A DNA stretch of 64,000 nt from Cellvibrionales bacterium UBA4451 (GTDB lineage Bacteria; Pseudomonadota; Gammaproteobacteria; Pseudomonadales; Porticoccaceae): NCBI GenBank assembly GCA_002390285.1, contig DGPB01000009.1:1-64000 (forward strand). The letters are read 5' to 3'. The translations under genes were made by a program, and so were the position numbers. A model generated the notes under the pieces. It did no database searches. It was given only the letters and a program-made list of their open reading frames with translations, and was not told the origin of the DNA. Shown here piece by piece: positions 53,176 to 62,811 of this stretch (positions are counted from its first letter, which is position 1; every line of letters begins with the position of its first letter).

Positions 53176-54525
53176 TTAATCAGAAGCACTGTTGTTTCCC
53201 TTTTTATATCGTTGTTTAGGGCTGTTTTTATTCAGTTCGCTCAAGTGGTCGAGCTTCTCACCAATTTTTTGCTCAAGCCCACGATTTGAGGGTAGATAAT
53301 AACGTGTATCGGATATGGCTTCAGGAAAGTAATTTTCACCGGGGGAAAAAGCGCCTGGTTCGTCGTGGGCATATCGATATTCCTTGCCGTAATCCAATTC
53401 TTTCATGAGTTTGGTTGGGGCATTTCGCAAGTGCAAAGGCACATCAAAACTCGGCATCTTTCGAACGTCCGAAAATGCTTGGTTGTAGGCGCTATATACG
53501 GCATTACTCTTAGGCGCCGAAGCTAGGTACAGGATTGCCTGAGCAATACTCAGCTCCCCCTCGGGGCTGCCGAGGCGCTCTTGAATTTCCCATGCATTTA
53601 GCGCAATAGATGAAGCTCTGGGGTCAGCATTGCCAATATCTTCACTGGCCATTCGCACGACTCTTCTGGCGATATACAGCGGATCACAACCACCATCAAT
53701 CATCCGAGCAAACCAGTAGAGAGCCGCATCTGGAGACGATCCCCTTACCGCTTTGTGCAAAGCAGATATTTGATCGTAGAAGTACTCCCCGCCCTTATCA
53801 AATCGTCGGGTTCCGCCTACCAGGACTTCTTCGAGAATGGCTTCGTTGATGGTTCCCTCGCTGCTGAGGTCACTGGCGATTTCCAGTAGATTAAGTGCCG
53901 TTCTTGCATCGCCATCGGCAGCGGTGCTCAGTAATTCAAGAGCCTTGTCAGTAATCTGCAACCCACGGTCAGCGAGTCCTCGCGCTGAATCGTTCAGAGC
54001 GAGATTAATGATTTTGGTGATATCGTTTATTTCAAGGCTTCGCAATACATAGACCCGGCATCGGGAAAGCAGCGCATTGTTTAGCTCGAATGAAGGGTTT
54101 TCCGTCGTGGCACCGATCAATAGGATGGTGCCATTTTCCACAAAGGGAAGAAATGCATCTTGCTGAGACTTGTTAAACCGATGAACTTCGTCAACAAACA
54201 GTATGGTTTGGCGGCCCCGACAGTCTCTTTCTTCTTCTGCTCGGGCTACCGCCGCTCTGATCTCTTTGACACCGGAAAGGACAGCGGAGAGTGATTCGAG
54301 GTGGGCGTCTACAGAATCCGCAATGATGTTGGCTAAGGTGGTTTTCCCTACACCCGGTGGCCCCCAGAATACCATGGAGTGTAGTTGCCCGACTTGGATA
54401 GCTTCTCGTAAGGACTTCCCCTCCCCCACTAGGTGTACTTGTCCCGCAAATTCATCCAGAGAGCGGGGGCGCATTCTGGAGGCCAGAGGTTGATAAACTT
54501 CTTGGCTAAACAGGTCTCTACTCAT
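53176..54525 (-). CDS. rarA: Replication-associated recombination protein RarA (MgsA)
   Basis: A clamp-loader-like AAA+ ATPase acting at stalled replication forks. The 449 residues have the N-terminal LASRMRPRSLDEFAGQVHL, Walker A GPPGVGKTTLA, Walker B LFVDEVHRFNKSQQD, sensor region IGATTENPSFELN, and the RarA-specific C-terminal domain (SSPDAALYWFARMIDGGCDP and NAPTKLMKELDYGKEYRYAH). Its start overlaps the lolA stop by 8 nt, so it is coupled to lolA and ftsK. Confidence 0.96.
   Translation of the reverse strand: MSRDLFSQEVYQPLASRMRPRSLDEFAGQVHLVGEGKSLREAIQVGQLHSMVFWGPPGVGKTTLANIIADSVDAHLESLSAVLSGVKEIRAAVARAEEERDCRGRQTILFVDEVHRFNKSQQDAFLPFVENGTILLIGATTENPSFELNNALLSRCRVYVLRSLEINDITKIINLALNDSARGLADRGLQITDKALELLSTAADGDARTALNLLEIASDLSSEGTINEAILEEVLVGGTRRFDKGGEYFYDQISALHKAVRGSSPDAALYWFARMIDGGCDPLYIARRVVRMASEDIGNADPRASSIALNAWEIQERLGSPEGELSIAQAILYLASAPKSNAVYSAYNQAFSDVRKMPSFDVPLHLRNAPTKLMKELDYGKEYRYAHDEPGAFSPGENYFPEAISDTRYYLPSNRGLEQKIGEKLDHLSELNKNSPKQRYKKGNNSASD
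54419..54426 (-). promoter_or_regulatory. KOPS octamer GGGGAGGG
   Basis: Minus-strand match to GGGNAGGG inside rarA, right of dif and pointing back toward it. Confidence 0.45.
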
Positions 54526-55159
54526 CGCGGAGAATATCTACACCCTCTGGAGGCTCAAAACTGAATAAGACGGGGTCTATTGGTTCATTTAACTGTGTCT
54601 TGGAAAAGTTAATCGCTGTTTTCTGCCCAAGACTATCCCACAGCACCATAGCAATGGGTGTTTCGCCCTTAAAACTGAGTGCAACTTTTTCATAAAGGCT
54701 GTCGGTGGTGAGAGGGATTAGGGTAAAAGCAACGGTGTCACCTTTCTCAATATAGATTTCATAGCTTTGTTCAAGTGTATCCAGATCACCAATAAACAGT
54801 ATGGCAGGCGTCTTCGATAGATCCTGATTGAACGGTTTTATCGTCACTTGCTCTAGGTCTGGGTCGTAGATCCAGAGAGTGTCACCATCAGACACAACTA
54901 ATTGTTCCATGGGTGGTTCTGCTTGCCAGCGCACTTTTCCTGGTCTGGCGGCGAGAAGTTGTCCCGATGTTTGTTGCATTGCGAGGCCATCCGAGGAATA
55001 GACTGTCTGGTGGAATGAGGTGTTTAAGGCGTTTAGATTTGTGAGAAGTTGGCGTAATTCGGCTCCACCACCAGGTAGGCCGCCTGCGAACAGCTGAGTT
55101 GAAATCAATAGTTGGACTGACGTTAGAAGCCACCAACAACCTAAACGTAAAGTCTTCAT
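54518..55159 (-). CDS. lolA: Outer-membrane lipoprotein carrier protein LolA
   Basis: The periplasmic chaperone that takes lipoproteins from LolCDE to LolB. The 213-residue precursor has a signal peptide (about 1-25, core LLTSVQLLISTQLF). The mature domain shows LNTSFHQTVYSSDGLAMQQT, GQLLAARPGKVRWQAEPPMEQ, SDGDTLWIYDPDLEQVTIKP and FSFEPPEGVDIL at the end. It overlaps ftsK by 4 nt upstream and rarA by 8 nt downstream. Confidence 0.95.
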   Translation of the reverse strand: MKTLRLGCWWLLTSVQLLISTQLFAGGLPGGGAELRQLLTNLNALNTSFHQTVYSSDGLAMQQTSGQLLAARPGKVRWQAEPPMEQLVVSDGDTLWIYDPDLEQVTIKPFNQDLSKTPAILFIGDLDTLEQSYEIYIEKGDTVAFTLIPLTTDSLYEKVALSFKGETPIAMVLWDSLGQKTAINFSKTQLNEPIDPVLFSFEPPEGVDILRDE

Positions 55160-57549
55160 GGACGACCGGGTGCCGGTGCTAATACTTCACGATTACCATT
55201 AGTGCCCATTTCACTCACAACGCCGGTGGCTTCCATCTGTTCGATCAACCTCGCTGCACGGTTGTAGCCAATTCGGAGTTTTCGTTGTACCGATGAAATT
55301 GATGCCTTGCGGGTTTGTAGTACAAAGCCGACTGCTTCGTCGTAAAGCGGATCAGATTCAGCATCATTAGAACCTTCTCCACCTTCATTGCTGTATCCGG
55401 GTACGGGGATATTGCTGGTGGTTACTTCATCGGTGATTTCATCCAGATATAATGGCTCACCACGGGATTTCCAGTCAGCCACGACTTTGTGAACCTCGTG
55501 ATCATCGACAAAGGCACCATGAACCCGAATCGGGACACTGGTTCCCGGTGGTAGGTACAGCATATCTCCGTGGCCCAGTAGCTGTTCGGCCCCCCCCTGA
55601 TCAAGAATGGTTCGAGAATCAATTTTGGAGGATACTTGGAACGCAATCCGGCTAGGAACGTTGGCTTTGATCAGCCCGGTAATCACATCCACCGAGGGGC
55701 GTTGGGTGGCAAGGATAAGGTGAATACCTGCCGCCCTGGCCTTCTGAGCGATGCGTGCTATGAGCTGTTCGACCTTCTTGCCAACAATCATCATCATGTC
55801 GGCAAATTCATCGATAACAACAACAATATAGGGGAGCTTCTCCAGCATGGGCGCTACAGGTACCTCGCCCTCTTCGGCAAATAGGCTGGCATTCTCATCG
55901 GGTTGCCACAATGGGTTGGGTATTGGATTACCTGCGGCTGCGGCATCGGCTACCTTCTTGTTGTATCCAGAGAGATTGCGAACGCCAAGTGCTGCCATCA
56001 ACTTATACCGACGTTCCATTTCGCCGACACACCAGCGCAATCCTCTGGCAGCATCTTTCATGTCAGTGATAACGGGCGTCAATAGATGCGGGATACCCTC
56101 GTACACCGACAGTTCAAGCATTTTAGGGTCAACCAGGATTAGCCGCACATCTTCTGGGCCAGATTTATAAAGCAGGCTCAACAACATGACATTGATACCC
56201 ACAGATTTACCTGAACCGGTGGTTCCTGCAACCAGAAGGTGGGGCATCTTGGCCAAATCAGCCACCATCGGTGTGCCCGAAATATCATTTCCCAGTGCGA
56301 GAGTCAGTGGTGATTTAGCCTGTTCGTAGACTTCCGAAGACAGCACTTCGCTCAAACGCACCATTTCTCGGTGTTCATTAGGAATTTCAATGCCCATCAC
56401 TGATTTGCCGGGAATGACTTCCACTACCCTGACACTAACCAGAGCAAGTGATCGAGCCAAATCTTTGGCCAGGCCGGTGATCCTACTTGCCTTTATTCCT
56501 GCTGCGGGTTGGATTTCAAAACAAGTCACTACCGGGCCAGGAAGGACCTCAATAACTTCAGCACTAATGCCGAAATCTTGAAGTTTCAGTTCCAAAAGTT
56601 TTGACATGGCTTCAAGAGATTCTCTTGAGTAGCCTTTGTCTTTTGTGCTCTCGGCTTTATCCAGCAGGCTTAGGGTGGGCAACCCACCTGTTGACGCTTC
56701 TTCGAAGAGTGACGTTTGTCGTTCTTTTTCGACCCGAAGGCTTGGGGCTATCCTCTTAGCTGGAGGCTGAATACTGGGGGGAATTCGTAACGCCTCCCTT
56801 TTCGCCTGCTTAGCTTTAATATCCATACGGTGCTGCTGGGCAAGCTCCGTTTGATGTGCTTCCTGCCGACGTATCTTGCGAGCTGCCATGCTATGTTGGA
56901 TAAATTCGAAGAATCGCAGTGTGGCTCGGCCAGATCCATCAATTAGCACCAACCAGGATAGGTCGGTAAATACCGTTAAGCCAAATAGGAAAATAGCCAG
57001 CAAGATGAGTGTGCTGCCCACGTGACTAAAGGCAGAGGCTGCAGCCGCTGAAACAGACGTGCCTAGAATACCACCCACCCCAAAGGGCAGTTGAGTCTGT
57101 ACATCACCATAGTGAAGCGATGACAACGATGTGGCGCAGACCATGACGAGCACTAGCCCTAGAACACGAAGAGAAAATACAACGCCATCGAAACCGCTGC
57201 GTTCTTCTCGATGAATGCGGAATATATTCCATGCACGCAGTGCCAGTAAAATCGGGAATAAGTAGGACATGTATCCAAGCAGGGAGAAGAATACATCTGA
57301 TAGCCAGGCACCCAATGGCCCTGCGGAATTGTTCACATGGTCAATATTGCCAGTGTGTGACCACCCCGGATCTTCTGGCGAGTGTGTAATAAAAGCGACA
57401 AGAAGATAGACACAGATTGCCAACCAACCGATCAGGGCCCCTTCCCTCAGAATCAGTTTGCCGCGCGAAGGTTTTTGCGGTTCAGGTTTCTTGTTAGCGA
57501 TTTTTTTGGGCTGTTTAGTTCTGCTCAAGACGTCATCCAGGTTCGTCAC
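55156..57549 (-). CDS. ftsK: DNA translocase FtsK
   Basis: A septal DNA pump that clears chromosome termini and activates XerCD at dif. The 797 residues (Pseudomonas-like length, shorter linker than E. coli) include four N-terminal membrane helices (about 37-55, 87-105, 124-143, 174-200) and a basic linker (215-300). The RecA-like motor has Walker A GTTGSGKS (442-449) and Walker B IVVVIDEFADMMM. The gamma winged helix (EAVGFVLQTRKASISSVQRK, then LRIGYNRAARLIEQMEATGV) recognises KOPS. Its 3' end is about 5.8 kb from the dif site. It is first in the ftsK-lolA-rarA unit. Confidence 0.97.
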   Translation of the reverse strand: MTNLDDVLSRTKQPKKIANKKPEPQKPSRGKLILREGALIGWLAICVYLLVAFITHSPEDPGWSHTGNIDHVNNSAGPLGAWLSDVFFSLLGYMSYLFPILLALRAWNIFRIHREERSGFDGVVFSLRVLGLVLVMVCATSLSSLHYGDVQTQLPFGVGGILGTSVSAAAASAFSHVGSTLILLAIFLFGLTVFTDLSWLVLIDGSGRATLRFFEFIQHSMAARKIRRQEAHQTELAQQHRMDIKAKQAKREALRIPPSIQPPAKRIAPSLRVEKERQTSLFEEASTGGLPTLSLLDKAESTKDKGYSRESLEAMSKLLELKLQDFGISAEVIEVLPGPVVTCFEIQPAAGIKASRITGLAKDLARSLALVSVRVVEVIPGKSVMGIEIPNEHREMVRLSEVLSSEVYEQAKSPLTLALGNDISGTPMVADLAKMPHLLVAGTTGSGKSVGINVMLLSLLYKSGPEDVRLILVDPKMLELSVYEGIPHLLTPVITDMKDAARGLRWCVGEMERRYKLMAALGVRNLSGYNKKVADAAAAGNPIPNPLWQPDENASLFAEEGEVPVAPMLEKLPYIVVVIDEFADMMMIVGKKVEQLIARIAQKARAAGIHLILATQRPSVDVITGLIKANVPSRIAFQVSSKIDSRTILDQGGAEQLLGHGDMLYLPPGTSVPIRVHGAFVDDHEVHKVVADWKSRGEPLYLDEITDEVTTSNIPVPGYSNEGGEGSNDAESDPLYDEAVGFVLQTRKASISSVQRKLRIGYNRAARLIEQMEATGVVSEMGTNGNREVLAPAPGRP
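57439..57446 (-). promoter_or_regulatory. KOPS octamer GGGAAGGG
   Basis: Minus-strand match to GGGNAGGG within the 5' part of ftsK, right of dif and pointing toward it. Confidence 0.45.
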
Positions 57550-57792
57550 TACTGACCGCTATTGTAATGGCCGTAGGTTGAAATACCAGCGGCGTAATGT
57601 CCTTCTCATATTACGTCTAGCGTATAACTCAGCACATAACCAATGGTTTACTTGTGCAAACCGTACTCATCATAAGTTTACTAAATTTACTTGATAGGCA
57701 ATTCCTACTTTGTCTCATCGCGGGCATTCTTTATGATGGTTACTAACGTATGAACCTCGAAAGAAAACTATCTAGCTTTGGAACCTGTATTT

Positions 57793-58743
57793 ATGTCAGA
57801 CATACAACACCACAAATTGATCATTCTTGGGTCTGGGCCTGCTGGCTATTCTGCTGCAGTCTATGCCGCACGCGCTAATCTTAACCCCGTGATTATTACG
57901 GGAATTCAGCAAGGTGGACAACTTACTACGACCACGGATGTTGATAACTGGCCTGGTGATGCAGAAGGTGTTCAGGGGCCAGATCTGATGATGCGAATGC
58001 AGGCTCATGCTGAGCGTTTTGATACTGAAATTATCTTTGACCATATTGATAGCGTTGATCTCAACCAGCGCCCATTTCAGTTAAAGGGCAGTAAAAATTA
58101 TAGCTGCGATGCATTGATTATTTGTACGGGCGCTTCTGCCCAGTATCTAGGGCTGCCTTCAGAGGAAGCCTATATGGGGCAAGGCGTCAGTGCCTGTGCC
58201 ACCTGTGATGGTTTTTTCTATCGTGGCAAAAAAGTTGCCGTTATTGGTGGTGGTAATACTGCTGTTGAAGAGGCGCTATATTTATCCAATATATGCAGTG
58301 AAGTAACGTTGGTTCATCGTCGTGATTCACTACGTTCAGAAAAAATCCTGCAGGACAAAATCATGGAGCGTGCTGAAAATGGGAATATTAACATCCTGTG
58401 GAACTACACCCTTGATGAAGTGCTGGGTGATGATACTGGTGTGAACGGGCTGGCGTTAAAGAGCACTCAGTCTGAACCAGATAAAGAAATTGATGTTAGC
58501 GGTGTTTTTATTGCCATTGGCCACAAACCGAACACAGATATTTTTGTCGACCAGCTTGAAATGAAGAATGGCTATATTATTGTTCAGGGTGGTAATGAGG
58601 GGAATGCCACGGCTGTGAGCATACCTGGCGTTTTCGCTGCTGGTGATGTGGCAGACCATGTGTATCGACAGGCTGTAACTTCAGCTGGATCAGGCTGTAT
58701 GGCGGCCCTTGACGCCGAAAAATACCTCGACGAACTGAGTTAA
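57793..58743 (+). CDS. trxB: Thioredoxin reductase
   Basis: An NADPH flavoenzyme reducing thioredoxin. The ATG at 57793 gives 316 residues (an upstream TTG at 57778 is less likely). The FAD motif ILGSGPAGYSAAVYAARA, the redox-active pair C135/C138 in ACATCDGFFYRG, the NADPH loop IGGGNTAVEEALYL and the C-terminal GVFAAGDVADHVYRQAVTSA are intact. It is divergent from ftsK and heads trxB-aat-bpt-infA. Confidence 0.97.
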   Translation: MSDIQHHKLIILGSGPAGYSAAVYAARANLNPVIITGIQQGGQLTTTTDVDNWPGDAEGVQGPDLMMRMQAHAERFDTEIIFDHIDSVDLNQRPFQLKGSKNYSCDALIICTGASAQYLGLPSEEAYMGQGVSACATCDGFFYRGKKVAVIGGGNTAVEEALYLSNICSEVTLVHRRDSLRSEKILQDKIMERAENGNINILWNYTLDEVLGDDTGVNGLALKSTQSEPDKEIDVSGVFIAIGHKPNTDIFVDQLEMKNGYIIVQGGNEGNATAVSIPGVFAAGDVADHVYRQAVTSAGSGCMAALDAEKYLDELS

Positions 58744-58752
58744 TTTTTTGTG

Positions 58753-59457
58753 ATGGATCTAGCCCTACTCGATTCAGATCATCCTGTGTTTCCTTGCCCA
58801 AGCAAAGCGCTTGTCGACCCTGATGGTCTGTTAGCTGTTGGGGGTAATCTACAACCAAGTACGTTATTAGCAGCGTATCGTCAGGGTGTTTTCCCCTGGT
58901 ATGAAGATGGTCAGCCATTACTGTGGTGGTCTCCTGACCCAAGGACGGTTATTTTCCCTAATGACATAAAAATTTCCCGTTCTCTGAGAAAAGCTTTTAA
59001 TCAGAAAAAATGGGAAATTCGGTTAGATACAGCATTTTTGTCTGTGATCGAAAGTTGTGCGGCTCCACGTAAAAAGTCTCATGGGGACACTTGGATTACT
59101 GATGAGATGAAGGCCGGATATGTTGCTTTGCATGCAAAGGGTTATGCCCACTCTCTTGAAGTGTGGCGGGACGAGCAATTGATCGGTGGCTTATATGGTG
59201 TTCTGATTGGTTCAGTTTTTTGTGGAGAATCCATGTTCAGTTTAGAGCGAGATGCCTCAAAAGTTGCACTTGTTCAGCTCGCAATGCTGATGAGGCAGAA
59301 CACGAAAGAAGGGTTTATTGATTGCCAGCTCAGTAATGACCACTTGCACTCAATGGGTGCAGTTACCATTTCTCGACAGGAATTTCTGGAAAAATTGATG
59401 AGTTTGAGTGATGAACCTTGTAGATGGCCAGATCAATGGCAGTGTAAAATTACATAA
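58753..59457 (+). CDS. aat: Leucyl/phenylalanyl-tRNA-protein transferase
   Basis: Aat adds Leu or Phe to proteins with N-terminal Lys or Arg, making type 2 N-degrons for ClpS-ClpAP. The 234 residues show FPCPSKALVDPDGLLAVGG, LLAAYRQGVFPWY, WWSPDPRTVIFP, TWITDEMKAGYVALH and FCGESMFSLERDASKVAL. The preceding codon is an in-frame GTG at 58750. It follows trxB by 9 nt and lies in the same locus as bpt, clpA and clpS. Confidence 0.96.
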   Translation: MDLALLDSDHPVFPCPSKALVDPDGLLAVGGNLQPSTLLAAYRQGVFPWYEDGQPLLWWSPDPRTVIFPNDIKISRSLRKAFNQKKWEIRLDTAFLSVIESCAAPRKKSHGDTWITDEMKAGYVALHAKGYAHSLEVWRDEQLIGGLYGVLIGSVFCGESMFSLERDASKVALVQLAMLMRQNTKEGFIDCQLSNDHLHSMGAVTISRQEFLEKLMSLSDEPCRWPDQWQCKIT

Positions 59458-59503
59458 AACAGGGTCTAATCTACAATAAAGCAGACGTGGTAAATGTGCC
59501 GAT

Positions 59504-60226
59504 ATGTCCCGTGATATAACACCAGATGTTCAAGTCGTCAGGCTGTTTCTAACAGAGCCTCACCCCTGTAGCTACTTAAAAGGCCAAAAAGCGACGACAG
59601 CGTATGTTGATCCGGCGATTGATATGGATCCTCATTTATACACGCAGCTCTCTGGGCTGGGGTTTCGTCGTAGTGGTCGTTACATCTATTCTCCTCGTTG
59701 TGAGGACTGTAACGCCTGTATTTCCACCAGGTTACTTGTGAGTGATTTCAAAGCTAACCGACAACAGCGTCGTTGCAACACCCGGAATTCGGATTTAAGC
59801 GTTTGGGTGAGACGGGATATTGATGAGGCAGAACATTACCCTCTCTATCGGAGTTATATTAATAATCGGCATTCTGATGGCGATATGTATCCACCAACAC
59901 GCGCACAATTTAAAGACTTTATCAGCAATCTTTGGAGAAACAGTAAAATTCTAGAAATTCGACTTGACGATGAGCTGGTTGCTGCTGGCGTGATCGATAT
60001 TCTTGATGATGGCTTATCGGCTATATATAGCTATTACTCATCTAATTACCCCAAAAGAAGTTTGGGTACCTATACTATTTTGGCTCAAGTCATGCTGGCA
60101 AAGCAGATGAAGCTACCTTATGTTTATTTGGGATATTGGATAAAAAATAGCCGAAAAATGGCCTATAAAGTCAACTTCCAACCGGTAGAGTTACTGATAG
60201 AGGGGGAATGGGTTGAGTCTAATTGA
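59504..60226 (+). CDS. bpt: Aspartate/glutamate leucyltransferase
   Basis: Bpt adds leucine to proteins with N-terminal Asp or Glu, the second bacterial branch of the N-degron pathway; it is homologous to eukaryotic ATE1 arginyl-transferases. The 240 residues have the ATE signatures PCSYLKGQKATTAYVDP, CEDCNACISTRLLV, FKANRQQRRCNTRN, YINNRHSDGDMYPP and a C-terminal LGYWIKNSRKMAYKVNFQP. The gap after aat is 46 nt. Confidence 0.95.
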   Translation: MSRDITPDVQVVRLFLTEPHPCSYLKGQKATTAYVDPAIDMDPHLYTQLSGLGFRRSGRYIYSPRCEDCNACISTRLLVSDFKANRQQRRCNTRNSDLSVWVRRDIDEAEHYPLYRSYINNRHSDGDMYPPTRAQFKDFISNLWRNSKILEIRLDDELVAAGVIDILDDGLSAIYSYYSSNYPKRSLGTYTILAQVMLAKQMKLPYVYLGYWIKNSRKMAYKVNFQPVELLIEGEWVESN

Positions 60227-60293
60227 CATTACCTCGTTTTCAGGCAGAATGCGCCACGTTCTAGATTAATGCGGTTTGGAGAAAATAAAAGTT

Positions 60294-60512
60294 ATGGCAA
60301 AAGAAGAACAAATTGAGATGGAAGGCGAAGTGATTGATACGCTTCCGAACACCACCTTCCGCGTCAAACTGGAAAATGGACATGTTGTCACTGCACACAT
60401 CTCTGGAAAAATGCGTAAAAATTACATTCGTATTTTGACGGGTGATAAAGTGAAGGTTGAGCTGACTCCCTACGACCTTACCAAAGGCCGTATTACCTAT
60501 CGCGCTCGGTAA
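60294..60512 (+). CDS. infA: Translation initiation factor IF-1
   Basis: A small OB-fold factor that binds the ribosomal A site during initiation. ATG at 60294 with an upstream GGAG gives 72 residues, starting MAKEEQIEMEGEVIDTLPNT and ending LTPYDLTKGRITYRAR, nearly identical to the family. An upstream in-frame TTG (60276) is not favoured. It is convergent with clpA, whose stop lies 16 nt away. Confidence 0.98.
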   Translation: MAKEEQIEMEGEVIDTLPNTTFRVKLENGHVVTAHISGKMRKNYIRILTGDKVKVELTPYDLTKGRITYRAR

Positions 60513-60528
60513 TCACCGAAAATCCCAT

Positions 60529-62790
60529 TCAGGCATTTTCAGTTTCGGTCTCCACCAATAACTCGCCATCCGATACAGAAACCCTAACGACTCCGCCATT
60601 TGCCAGATCGCCAAACAAGACCTCTTCAGCTAGGACTTTCTTGATTTTTTCCTGAATCAATCTCTCCATTGGACGGGCACCCATTTTTTCATCGTAACCA
60701 TTTACTGCTAGCCAGTCTCTTGCCTCATCGTCAACCTCAAGCGCTACGTGTTTTTCATCGAGCTGCTGCTGTAGCTGTGTTAAAAATTTGTCTACCACAG
60801 TATGAATAACGTCACCCTCCAGAGACTTGAACTGAATAACGCCATCCAGCCGGTTTCTGAATTCAGGTGTAAATACTTTTTTAATGGCCTCCATACCATC
60901 GGTCTTGTGATCCTGTGTGGTAAAACCAATAGAGGTGCGGCTCATTTCTTCGGAGCCAGCATTGGTCGTCATAATCAGGATAACGTTTCTAAAATCAGCT
61001 TTACGCCCGTTGTTATCAGTCAGCGTCCCATGATCCATGACCTGTAATAATAGATTGAATACTTCAGGGTGGGCTTTCTCTATTTCATCGAGAAGAACCA
61101 CTGAATGGGGACTCTTGGTAACAGCATCTGTTAACAGACCTCCTTGATCAAAGCCGACATAACCTGGAGGCGCGCCAATCAAACGTGAAACGGTGTGTCG
61201 CTCCATATACTCAGACATATCAAACCGCAGCAGTTCGATACCCATGATCTCAGCTAATTGTTTGGATACCTCGGTTTTACCAACCCCTGTGGGGCCAGCA
61301 AACAGGAATGACCCAATAGGTTTATCTCCCTCTCGCAAGCCCGCTCGCGCCAACTTGATAGCGGAAGACAGCACAGAAATGGCTTGATCTTGACCAAATA
61401 CAACCATCTTAAGCTTGTCGGATAAACCTCTTAGCTGTTCTTTGTCTGAAGAGGACACACTTTTTGGTGGGATGCGGGCAATCTTGGCCACAATGGCTTC
61501 CACCTCAGGTACGCCAATAATTTTTTTACGTTTTGATACGGGTAGTAATTGTTGATAGGCACCGGCCTCATCAATGACATCAATCGCTTTATCTGGGAGA
61601 AAACGATCAGTGATATGGCGTGCCGACAGCTCAGCAGCTGATTTTAATGCGGCCTTTGAGAAACGTAGCTGATGGTGATCCTCAAATCTTGATTTCAGAC
61701 CCTTCAGAATATCAATGGTCTCTTCGACCGTAGGTTCAGGTACGTCAATTTTCTGGAAGCGACGAGACAGTGCTCTATCTTTCTCAAAAATGCCCCGATA
61801 CTCCTGATAGGTGGTAGACCCTATGCAGCGAATTTTCCCTGAGGTCAGTAAAGGCTTGAGTAAATTCGATGCATCCATTACACCGCCTGAAGCTGCACCA
61901 GCACCAATAATGGTATGAATTTCATCAATGAATAGAATAGCGCGGTCTTGCTCACGAAGTTCGGCAAGCACACCCTTGAAGCGCTTTTCAAAATCGCCAC
62001 GGTATTTTGTACCAGCAAGTAAGTCTCCGAGATCCAATGCATACACCACGGAACCGCTCAGTATATCGGGAACCTTCTCTTCGACGATCATCTTGGCCAG
62101 CCCTTCCGCGATGGCCGTCTTGCCTACCCCGGCTTCTCCAACCAGTAATGGGTTATTTTTACGACGACGAGCTAGAACTTGGGATACACGCTCAATTTCA
62201 TGGCTTCTGCCCACCAACGGATCAATATAACCCTGGCGGGCTTGGTCATTGAGATTCGTTGTGAATTGCTCTAACAGACTTTGGCCGTGAGCTTCGGCTT
62301 CTGTGGTTGCTTCATCTTGATGCGTATCGCCATCATGCTGTTCTGACTGGTCAGCATACTTAGACACCCCATGGGAGATATAATTGACCACATCAATTCT
62401 GGCGACATTCTGTAACCGCAAAAAGTAGACGGCCTGACTTTCCTGTTCGCTGTAGATAGCGACCAACACGTTGGCACCCTGCACTTCCTTGTTACCCGAA
62501 GACTGAACATGAAAAACTGCGCGTTGTAACACACGCTGGAATCCAAGGGTGGGTTGGGTATCTTTGCCTTCAAGCTCATCTGGAATAAGAGGTGTTGTCG
62601 ATTCTATAAATTCATTCAGATCGCGCCTCAATACATTCAAATCGGCACCACAAGACCGCAGCACACTAATGGCTGACTCGTTATCGAGCAGTGCTAGTAG
62701 CAAGTGCTCAACCGTCATAAATTCATGACGTTTGTCACTGGCACCCTTGAATGCTTTACTCAGTGTTAGTTCAAGTTCTTTACTTAACAT
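60529..62790 (-). CDS. clpA: ClpAP protease ATPase subunit ClpA
   Basis: The AAA+ unfoldase that feeds substrates to ClpP. The 753 residues consist of the ClpA N-domain (about 1-150, the ClpS-binding site), AAA-1 with Walker A GEAGVGKTAIAEG, and AAA-2 with Walker A GPTGVGKTEVSKQ. An IGF tripeptide loop (TSIGFTTQD) docks on ClpP. It lies 21 nt after clpS on the same strand; clpP itself is not in the window. Confidence 0.97.
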   Translation of the reverse strand: MLSKELELTLSKAFKGASDKRHEFMTVEHLLLALLDNESAISVLRSCGADLNVLRRDLNEFIESTTPLIPDELEGKDTQPTLGFQRVLQRAVFHVQSSGNKEVQGANVLVAIYSEQESQAVYFLRLQNVARIDVVNYISHGVSKYADQSEQHDGDTHQDEATTEAEAHGQSLLEQFTTNLNDQARQGYIDPLVGRSHEIERVSQVLARRRKNNPLLVGEAGVGKTAIAEGLAKMIVEEKVPDILSGSVVYALDLGDLLAGTKYRGDFEKRFKGVLAELREQDRAILFIDEIHTIIGAGAASGGVMDASNLLKPLLTSGKIRCIGSTTYQEYRGIFEKDRALSRRFQKIDVPEPTVEETIDILKGLKSRFEDHHQLRFSKAALKSAAELSARHITDRFLPDKAIDVIDEAGAYQQLLPVSKRKKIIGVPEVEAIVAKIARIPPKSVSSSDKEQLRGLSDKLKMVVFGQDQAISVLSSAIKLARAGLREGDKPIGSFLFAGPTGVGKTEVSKQLAEIMGIELLRFDMSEYMERHTVSRLIGAPPGYVGFDQGGLLTDAVTKSPHSVVLLDEIEKAHPEVFNLLLQVMDHGTLTDNNGRKADFRNVILIMTTNAGSEEMSRTSIGFTTQDHKTDGMEAIKKVFTPEFRNRLDGVIQFKSLEGDVIHTVVDKFLTQLQQQLDEKHVALEVDDEARDWLAVNGYDEKMGARPMERLIQEKIKKVLAEEVLFGDLANGGVVRVSVSDGELLVETETENA

Positions 62791-62811
62791 ACAACCACCT
62801 TTAACCCAGGA

